Source: Lachnospiraceae bacterium
GTDB lineage: Bacteria; Bacillota; Clostridia; Lachnospirales; Lachnospiraceae
DNA: 64,000 nucleotides
Assembly (NCBI GenBank): GCA_024682075.1
Contig: JAIKZQ010000017.1
Location: 1 to 64,000, forward strand
Direction: 5' to 3'
Each line of letters starts with the position of its first letter. Positions within the stretch are counted from its first letter, which is position 1. The translations under genes were made by a program, and so were the position numbers. The notes beneath the pieces are model-generated. The model saw nothing but the letters and a program-made list of their open reading frames with translations, was not told the DNA's origin and ran no database searches. Below are positions 57,912 to 64,000 of the stretch, in pieces.

Positions 57912-59837
57912 ATGGCACCAAAAAAAGACAATTACGATGAAAGCAGTATTACGGTACTGGAAGGTCTCGAAGCCGTAAGAGTACGTCCCGGAATGTACAT
58001 CGGTTCCGTCTCCACCAAAGGCCTTAATCATCTTATATATGAGATAGTCGATAATTCTGTCGATGAGCATCTCGCAGGCTTTTGTGACACTATAAAGGTC
58101 ACTCTTGAAAAAGACGGCTCATGTACCGTTTCAGATAACGGAAGAGGTATTCCCGTAGGCCGTCACGAAAAAGGAATCTCCGCCGAAAGACTCGTGCTCA
58201 CCACGCTTCATGCCGGCGGTAAGTTTGATAACAATGCTTACAAGACCAGCGGAGGACTGCACGGTGTAGGTTCTTCCGTTGTTAATGCGCTTTCCTCAAG
58301 ATTTGACATAACCATCAAAAGGGACGGCAACATTTACAAGGACAGCTATGAAAAGGGTGAGCCCATCGTGGCTCTTGAAGACGGACTTCTTCCTTCACAG
58401 GGCAAGACCAGGGATCACGGCACGACCATCAATTTCCTTCCCGACAACACCATTTTTGACAGGACCAGGTTCAAGGAAGACGAAGTCAAGAGCAGGCTCC
58501 ACGAGACCGCATATCTTAATCCGGGACTTACGATCGAGTATAAGGATGTAAGAGGCTCTGAGCCCGAGACTGTTACCTATCACGAACCCGAAGGCATTGT
58601 CGGATTCCTCAAGGATCTTAACAAGCTGAAGGATCCCCTTACGGAGATCGTATCGATTTCCGGTGAATCGGACGGCATACAGGTCGAGATCGCTTTCCAG
58701 TATGTGAATGAGTTCCATGAGAATGTACTGGGCTTTTGTAACAATATCTATAACTCCGAAGGCGGAACTCATCTTACCGGCTTCAAGACCCAGTTCACCA
58801 CTGTCATCAATTCCTACGCAAGACAGCTGGGCAATCTCAAGGATAAGGATGCGAACTTCTCCGGTACAGAGGTTCGTAACGGAATGACTGCTGTCATCAG
58901 CATCAAGCATCCTGCTCCCACGTTCGAAGGACAGACCAAGACCAAGCTCGACAACCAGGACGCATCAAAGGCTGTTGCCAAGGTGACGGGCGATGAAGTG
59001 GTCAGATATTTTGACAGACATCTTGATGTGCTCAAGGCCGTCATAGATTGTGCGGACAAAGCTGCCAAGATCAGAAAGGCCGAGGAGAAAGCCAAGACCA
59101 ATCTTCTTACCAAGCAGAAGTATTCATTCGACTCAAACGGAAAGCTTGCCAACTGTGTATCCAAGGAAGCGGATAAGTGCGAGATCTTCATTGTAGAGGG
59201 AGATTCCGCAGGCGGTTCCGCCAAGATGGCAAGAGACCGCATGTATCAGGCAATCCTTCCCATAAGGGGTAAGATCCTCAATGTCGAGAAGGCATCGATC
59301 AATAAGATACTTGAAAATGCCGAGATCAAGACCATGATCAATGCATTCGGCTGCGGTTTTTCCGAAGGCTACGGCAATGACTTTGACATCAAAAAGCTCC
59401 GCTATGACAAGATCATCATCATGGCCGATGCGGACGTCGACGGCGCACATATTTCGACACTGCTTCTGACTCTGTTTTACAGATTCATGCCCGAACTCAT
59501 TTTTGAAGGACATGTTTATATCGCCATGCCTCCTCTGTACAAGGCAATGCCTTCCAAGGGTGAGGAGGAATATCTGTATGACGACAAGGCTCTTGAGAAA
59601 TACAGGGCATCGCATAAAGGTCCCTTCACTCTCCAGAGATACAAGGGTCTCGGAGAAATGGATGCTGCCCAGCTGTGGGAGACAACCCTTGATCCCAAAT
59701 GCAGAAGGCTCAAGCAGGTTGAGATAGAGGATGCCAGAATGGCTTCGGAGACAACGGAGCTTCTCATGGGCACTGATGTTCCTCCCCGTAAGACTTTCAT
59801 CTACGAGCATGCTAACGATGCCAATCTTGATATTTAA
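57912..59837 (+). CDS. parE: Type II DNA topoisomerase, subunit B (ParE/GyrB)
   Basis: The product has 641 residues. It is the ATPase subunit. The GHKL ATP site is EIVDNSVDE and DNGRGIPV with GGLHGVGSSVVNALS; the TOPRIM domain has EGDSAGGSAK, RGKILNVEKA and DADVDGAHI. GAGGAG precedes the ATG. It is paired with the A subunit after 20 bases. Gyrase and topoisomerase IV B subunits are hard to separate; I favour topoisomerase IV because the partner lacks the GyrA box. Confidence 0.88.
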   Translation: MAPKKDNYDESSITVLEGLEAVRVRPGMYIGSVSTKGLNHLIYEIVDNSVDEHLAGFCDTIKVTLEKDGSCTVSDNGRGIPVGRHEKGISAERLVLTTLHAGGKFDNNAYKTSGGLHGVGSSVVNALSSRFDITIKRDGNIYKDSYEKGEPIVALEDGLLPSQGKTRDHGTTINFLPDNTIFDRTRFKEDEVKSRLHETAYLNPGLTIEYKDVRGSEPETVTYHEPEGIVGFLKDLNKLKDPLTEIVSISGESDGIQVEIAFQYVNEFHENVLGFCNNIYNSEGGTHLTGFKTQFTTVINSYARQLGNLKDKDANFSGTEVRNGMTAVISIKHPAPTFEGQTKTKLDNQDASKAVAKVTGDEVVRYFDRHLDVLKAVIDCADKAAKIRKAEEKAKTNLLTKQKYSFDSNGKLANCVSKEADKCEIFIVEGDSAGGSAKMARDRMYQAILPIRGKILNVEKASINKILENAEIKTMINAFGCGFSEGYGNDFDIKKLRYDKIIIMADADVDGAHISTLLLTLFYRFMPELIFEGHVYIAMPPLYKAMPSKGEEEYLYDDKALEKYRASHKGPFTLQRYKGLGEMDAAQLWETTLDPKCRRLKQVEIEDARMASETTELLMGTDVPPRKTFIYEHANDANLDI

Positions 59838-59857
59838 GCGTTCGGAAGGTTTAGGCA

Positions 59858-62107
59858 ATGGCTAAGATAGAAGAGAAGATAATAAAAACAGAATATTCCG
59901 AGGAAATGCAGAGGTCATACGTTGACTATGCCATGAGCGTCATCGTATCCCGTGCACTTCCCGATGTAAGGGACGGACTCAAGCCCGTTCAGAGAAGAAC
60001 TCTCTATGACATGAGAGAACTCGGCATCACATATGACAAGCCTTACAGAAAGAGTGCCCGTATCGTCGGTGATACCATGGGTAAATATCACCCTCACGGT
60101 GATTCCTCCATATATGAAGCACTTGTCGTCATGAGCCAGGATTTCAAGAAGGGATTGCCTCTTATTGACGGACACGGTAACTTCGGCACGATCGAAGGTG
60201 ACGGAGCCGCTGCCATGCGTTACACGGAAGCAAGGCTCAAGAAAGTAACCCAGCTGGCTCTTCTGGATGATCTGGATAAGGACACGGTCAATTTCGTTCC
60301 CAATTTCGATGAGACCGAGAAAGAACCTGAAGTCCTTCCCTGCAGGATTCCCAATCTTCTGATCAACGGATCCGAGGGGATCGCCGTCGGTATGGCAACC
60401 AATATCCCCCCTCACAACTTCGGGGAGACAATTGATGCCATGAAGGCATTCATAATGAACGAAGAGATCTCCACAAGAGAACTCATGAGATACATAAAAG
60501 GACCCGATTTTCCCACCGGCGGACGAATCATCAATAAAGATGAGCTCAAGAATATATACGAGACCGGAAACGGCAAGATAAGGATCCGCGGCGTTGCGAA
60601 TGTCGAAAAACTCAAGAACGGACATCAGAACGTCGTCATCACTGAGATCCCCTATACGATGGTCGGTGCCGGAATAGGCAAATTTCTCCAGGAAGTTGCC
60701 GCACTTTCGGAATCCAAGAAAACCCAGGATATCGTTGATATTTCCAACCAGTCTTCCAAGGAAGGCATAAGGATCGTCATCGAACTTAAATCAGGTGCGG
60801 ATGCCGAGAACTTTATAAACCTGCTCTACAAGAAGACTCATCTCGAGGATACATTTGGTGTCAACATGCTTGCCATCAAGGACGGACGCCCCGAGACAAT
60901 GTCACTCAGGACCGTTTTCAAGGCGATCGTTGATTTCCAGTATGAGATTAATACCAGGAAATACAATGCGCTTCTTGCCAAGGAACTTGAGAAAAAAGAG
61001 ATCCAGGAAGGACTTATCAAAGCCTGCAATCTCATCGACCTTATCATCGAGATCATCCGCGGATCAACGGATCGTAAGATGGCCGAAGACTGCCTTGTAA
61101 AGGGCATCACCGATGGCATTAATTTCAAGACCAAGGAATCTGCAATAATGGCATCTCAGCTGATGTTCACCGAGCGTCAGGCCAAGGCAATCCTTGACAT
61201 GAGACTCTACAGACTCATCGGTCTCGAGATCGCAGCTCTTAACAAGGATCATGAGAACACTCTTGCTAACATCTACAGATATGAGGACATCCTTGATCGC
61301 AAAGAATCAATGGCTCAGGTCATAATCGCAGATCTCGAAGCGCTCAAGAAGGAATTCGGCAGCAAGAGAAAGACCGTCATCGAGAATGCCGAAGAGGCTG
61401 TCTATAAGGAAAAAGAATTCGAAGAGATGGATGTTTACTTCATCATGGACAGGTTCGGTTACTGCAAGATGATCGATCTTCCCACCTTCGACAGGAACAA
61501 GGACGCCATAGCCGAGGAGATGAAGTTCTGTCTCCCCGTCAGAAACAACGGAAGGATCGCGGTATTTACCGAAAACGGTCAGATGCATACCATCAAGATG
61601 ACCGATCTTCCCATGTCCAAATTCCGTGATAAGGGTGTTCCGGTAGATAACATAACCAATTATGATTCATCCAGTGACATGATCATATATGCCGAGGACC
61701 TTTCCACCGTTCTTCTCGGAAGATATCTTTTTGTCACAAGCGCCGCAATGTGCAAGGTAACCGGCGGAACCGAATTCGATGTAAGCTCCAGGAGGACCGT
61801 CACCGCAACAAAGCTTAATGACGGCGACAGGATCGTCACCATCCGCAAGGTCAGGACCGAGGAAAATGTCATCCTTCAATCCTCAAACGGCTATTTCATA
61901 AGATTTAACATAGCCGAGATCCCTGAAATGAAGAAGACCGCTGCAGGCGTAAAGGGAATGAAACTTGACGGAACCGACAAGGTTGAAAATGCATATATCA
62001 CTGATGTTGTCAGCGAAAATGTGATAGAATACGGAACGAGGACCGTTTCACTCAATTCCATCAAGCTTCTCGGAAGAGGCGCGAAGGGAACCAAGATTAA
62101 GGGCTAG
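59858..62107 (+). CDS. parC: Type II DNA topoisomerase, subunit A (ParC-like)
   Basis: The product has 749 residues. It cuts and rejoins DNA; the catalytic Tyr is Y122 in [10 protein letters not shown]. The quinolone-determining segment reads [12 protein letters not shown], with S83 and E87. The C-terminal domain (about 490-749) has beta-pinwheel repeats but no QRRGGKG-type GyrA box at the expected place or elsewhere. This points to topoisomerase IV, which unlinks daughter chromosomes, rather than supercoiling gyrase. GGAAGG precedes the ATG. It is coexpressed with subunit B. Confidence 0.87.
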   Translation: MAKIEEKIIKTEYSEEMQRSYVDYAMSVIVSRALPDVRDGLKPVQRRTLYDMRELGITYDKPYRKSARIVGDTMGKYHPHGDSSIYEALVVMSQDFKKGLPLIDGHGNFGTIEGDGAAAMRYTEARLKKVTQLALLDDLDKDTVNFVPNFDETEKEPEVLPCRIPNLLINGSEGIAVGMATNIPPHNFGETIDAMKAFIMNEEISTRELMRYIKGPDFPTGGRIINKDELKNIYETGNGKIRIRGVANVEKLKNGHQNVVITEIPYTMVGAGIGKFLQEVAALSESKKTQDIVDISNQSSKEGIRIVIELKSGADAENFINLLYKKTHLEDTFGVNMLAIKDGRPETMSLRTVFKAIVDFQYEINTRKYNALLAKELEKKEIQEGLIKACNLIDLIIEIIRGSTDRKMAEDCLVKGITDGINFKTKESAIMASQLMFTERQAKAILDMRLYRLIGLEIAALNKDHENTLANIYRYEDILDRKESMAQVIIADLEALKKEFGSKRKTVIENAEEAVYKEKEFEEMDVYFIMDRFGYCKMIDLPTFDRNKDAIAEEMKFCLPVRNNGRIAVFTENGQMHTIKMTDLPMSKFRDKGVPVDNITNYDSSSDMIIYAEDLSTVLLGRYLFVTSAAMCKVTGGTEFDVSSRRTVTATKLNDGDRIVTIRKVRTEENVILQSSNGYFIRFNIAEIPEMKKTAAGVKGMKLDGTDKVENAYITDVVSENVIEYGTRTVSLNSIKLLGRGAKGTKIKG

Positions 62108-62141
62108 TCAGTTTTTTCTGATATTTCTTAAAACAGCTGCG

Positions 62142-62320
62142 TTAAATGTCGTAATAATATTTTGCGACATTTACCGATGCACTTAATGAATGGAGCTGGT
62201 AATGTGCGTTTCGAGGAGCTGTTTATGCGTATTCATCTACGATGAAAACGCGAGCGTAGCGAGTTCCGCAGAAACGCACTGAATATGGACAGCGAACATG
62301 AATTTAGTGCAATCGGTGCA
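62142..62320. repeat. Structured intergenic palindrome after the topoisomerase operon
   Basis: TAAATGTCG (62142-62150) pairs perfectly with CGACATTTA (62164-62172). Further out, ACCGAT/GCACT sequence near 62172-62184 pairs imperfectly with 62303-62318, and GTGCGTTT (62203-62210) pairs perfectly with AAACGCAC (62271-62278). No gene is credible in 62108-62370. It has the same general build as the other operon-end elements but no shared sequence was seen. Confidence 0.65.
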
Positions 62321-62370
62321 TGAGCAAAATATATTATGCATTTAACAAAGAGTTAAAGAAAGGTATATTC

Positions 62371-62931
62371 ATGAGAGTCATAGCAGGCGAATGCCGTTCA
62401 ATGCCCCTGAAAACTCCCGAGGGAGATGACATAACGAGACCTACCCAGGACATCATCAAAGAGACCCTGTTCAACATTCTTCAGGGTGACATCCCCGGTG
62501 CCGTGATGATCGATCTTTTTGCCGGAAGCGGACAGATCGGTATCGAGGCTCTCAGCAGAGGAGCTGCCAAGGTTTACTTCATCGACAACGGAAGAGAGCC
62601 TATCAAATGCATAACCGATAACGTTAATTTCACCAAAACCACCGACAGGGCAGTCATCCTCAAGGCCGATGCCGTATCCGGTCTTCAGTCCGTTTATGAG
62701 AAGCATGTTGACATCATATACATTGATGCCCCCTATATGAAAGGGTATGAGAAAAACGTTCTCGCACAGCTCTCACATATGAAATACGTTGACGGCGAGA
62801 CCCTCATCATCATTGAGGCTGACAGAAAAGATGATTTCGGTTATACTGAAGATGTCGGTTTTGAGATATTCAGGAGAAAAGAATACAAAGGCAACATGCA
62901 TATATTTCTCCGTAAGATTACCGGTGTATGA
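62371..62931 (+). CDS. rsmD: 16S rRNA (guanine(966)-N2)-methyltransferase RsmD
   Basis: The product has 186 residues when read from ATG 62371 (MRVIAGECRSMPLKTPEG), with GAAAGG upstream; the frame opens at 62320 without support. It methylates G966 of 16S rRNA using AdoMet. The AdoMet motif is DLFAGSGQIGIEALSRGA. The catalytic motif reads YIDAPYMKG, with Ala where DPPY is usual. It stands before coaD, a common pairing. Confidence 0.94.
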   Translation: MRVIAGECRSMPLKTPEGDDITRPTQDIIKETLFNILQGDIPGAVMIDLFAGSGQIGIEALSRGAAKVYFIDNGREPIKCITDNVNFTKTTDRAVILKADAVSGLQSVYEKHVDIIYIDAPYMKGYEKNVLAQLSHMKYVDGETLIIIEADRKDDFGYTEDVGFEIFRRKEYKGNMHIFLRKITGV

Positions 62932-62975
62932 CAGCCGTTTGAGCATATCCGGAACAAGAAGACAAAGGTGAGACC

Positions 62976-63467
62976 ATGAACAGAGCATTATATCCGGGAA
63001 GTTTTGATCCGATGACTTTGGGACATCTCGATATTATCAAAAGAGCATCCGTGATGTTCGATGAATTGATAGTCGCAGTCCTTGATAACACTCAAAAGAC
63101 TCCGTTGTTTTCAACAGATGAACGTGTTAAAATATTGTGCGAAGCGACTAAGGACATGCCCAATGTAAAAGTCGATTATTTCAGGGGTCTGACAGTGGAT
63201 TATTGTATCAGGAATAACCTCCACATCATGGTCAGGGGCCTGAGAGCGGTCACTGATTTTGAGTATGAGCTTCAGATCGCACAGACCAACCGTAAGATCT
63301 CGGACAACCGCGTGGATACCGTGTTCCTCACTACGGATCTGCAGTATTCATATCTGAGTTCTTCAACGGTCAAGGAGATCGCAAAATACGGCGGAGACGT
63401 GAGTCATTCGGTGACCCCTTATGTCGAGGCCGCTCTTAAGGAAAAATATATTAATATAAAGGGCTGA
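62976..63467 (+). CDS. coaD: Phosphopantetheine adenylyltransferase
   Basis: The product has 163 residues. It transfers AMP from ATP to 4'-phosphopantetheine in coenzyme A synthesis. YPGSFDPMTLGHLDII holds the HxGH-like motif (TLGH), and the second motif SYLSSSTVKEIAKYGGDVS is standard. AAAGGTGAG precedes the ATG. With coaE at 15554, two coenzyme A genes are in the window but not linked. Confidence 0.97.
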   Translation: MNRALYPGSFDPMTLGHLDIIKRASVMFDELIVAVLDNTQKTPLFSTDERVKILCEATKDMPNVKVDYFRGLTVDYCIRNNLHIMVRGLRAVTDFEYELQIAQTNRKISDNRVDTVFLTTDLQYSYLSSSTVKEIAKYGGDVSHSVTPYVEAALKEKYINIKG

Positions 63468-63476
63468 GGAAGACTA

Positions 63477-64000
63477 ATGGAAAGAAAAATGGAAAGCCAG
63501 ATTTTCGGCGTGATCGATGAACTGGAGCAGTATATATCAGAATGCAAGCCTAAGCTCCTTTCCAACACCGACATTATCTGTGAGAAAGACGTTCTTCAGG
63601 GATTTATCGATGACCTCAGAAGAAAAGCACCCGAAGAGATCGCCAGATATCAGAAGATAATCAGCAATCAGGACAGCATCCTTGATAATGCAAGAAAGAT
63701 GGCAGACGGACTCATCGAGAAAGCAACCGCACAGACCGATGAGATGCTCAGCCAGAATGAGATCCTTAAGAAGGCATATGAACAGGCAGATGCCGTGACA
63801 CAGCAGACCATGGCCGATGCCCAGATGATTCTCGACAATGCTACCAATGAAGCTAATGCCTGCAGGGAAGCAGCAATGGGATACATGGAAGATGTCATGA
63901 ATTATGTCGAAGGACTTCTTTCATCATCGAGCAGAACCGTTTCGGACCAGTACGACGCACTTCATAATGCACTTAACTCCAAGCTTCAGGCCGTCAAAGC
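63477..64000 (+). CDS. Coiled-coil hypothetical protein, truncated by the window end
   Basis: The frame opens at ATG 63477, with GAGGAAG just upstream and nine bases after the coaD stop, and runs past 64000 (174 codons seen). The product begins MERKMESQIFGVIDELEQYI and is rich in Ala, Glu and Gln with heptad-like helices from about residue 60 on, for example the region KKAYEQADAVTQQTMADAQ. Related proteins next to coaD in this group are often annotated as ATPase subunit-like, with no known role. The rest of the gene is outside the window. Confidence 0.8.
   Translation, partial: MERKMESQIFGVIDELEQYISECKPKLLSNTDIICEKDVLQGFIDDLRRKAPEEIARYQKIISNQDSILDNARKMADGLIEKATAQTDEMLSQNEILKKAYEQADAVTQQTMADAQMILDNATNEANACREAAMGYMEDVMNYVEGLLSSSSRTVSDQYDALHNALNSKLQAVK

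Overview
The window reads as chromosomal DNA of a motile Gram-positive anaerobe of the class Clostridia, most likely the family Lachnospiraceae. The evidence is the gene content and style: CheV, GerW/YtfJ, the yloU-yloV-recG-degV block, a zinc-type L28, a T-box, the Pta-AckA acetate pathway, a MetH without its reactivation domain, and low-to-middle GC with purine-rich coding strands. The genus is an inference. Nearly all genes lie on the + strand. Three lie on the minus strand: tmcAL, a degenerate HD-GYP gene and rpmB.

Layout. 1-173: 3' end of a 23S rRNA, two hairpins and a terminator. 290-7632: a secreted duplicated-domain protein, CheV, a hypothetical protein, and a 1198-residue acidic membrane protein full of short motifs resembling the FliM/FliY N-terminal 'EIDALL' peptide. 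7642-12085: hisHF, ung, a lysA-type decarboxylase and an LD-carboxypeptidase. 12138-12460: tRNA-Leu(CAA), its terminator, and a structured duplicated region. 12573-19097: a small zinc-finger membrane protein, polA, coaE, a long FtsA-like protein and a WalJ-type hydrolase. 19126-20806: ACT protein and DUF711 protein. 21039-22277: tmcAL. 22503-25372: pta, ackA and a membrane protein. 25382-30311: a Trp T-box and trpDCFBA. 30464-34749: citrate synthase and metH. 34795-40968: ilvB, two consecutive ilvN-type genes, ilvC and leuCD. 40968-48719: ruvAB, a ZapA fusion, a U32 peptidase, an FtsW-type protein and a class B PBP. 48716-52198: the HD-GYP gene, DUF2953, GerW and a J-domain coiled-coil protein. 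52241-62107: rpmB, yloU, yloV, recG, degV and a type II topoisomerase pair. 62371-64000: rsmD, coaD and a coiled-coil protein cut by the window edge.

The metabolic genes form blocks for amino acid synthesis (Trp, Ile/Val/Leu, parts of His, Lys and Met) and acetate production. The cell-envelope and division genes (FtsA-like, ZapA, FtsW, PBP) are mixed with DNA maintenance genes (polA, ruvAB, recG, topoisomerase), often with TAATG or ATGA overlaps that imply translational coupling.

Two things stand out. The first is the CheV-linked protein at 4036-7632 with about a dozen or more FliM-like peptides. The second is a set of long palindromic intergenic elements at operon ends. Two of these, at 31929-32121 and 38771-38977, are clearly related copies; their outer arms differ in sequence, yet each copy's arms still pair with each other. 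No CRISPR array, prophage or complete insertion sequence was seen.
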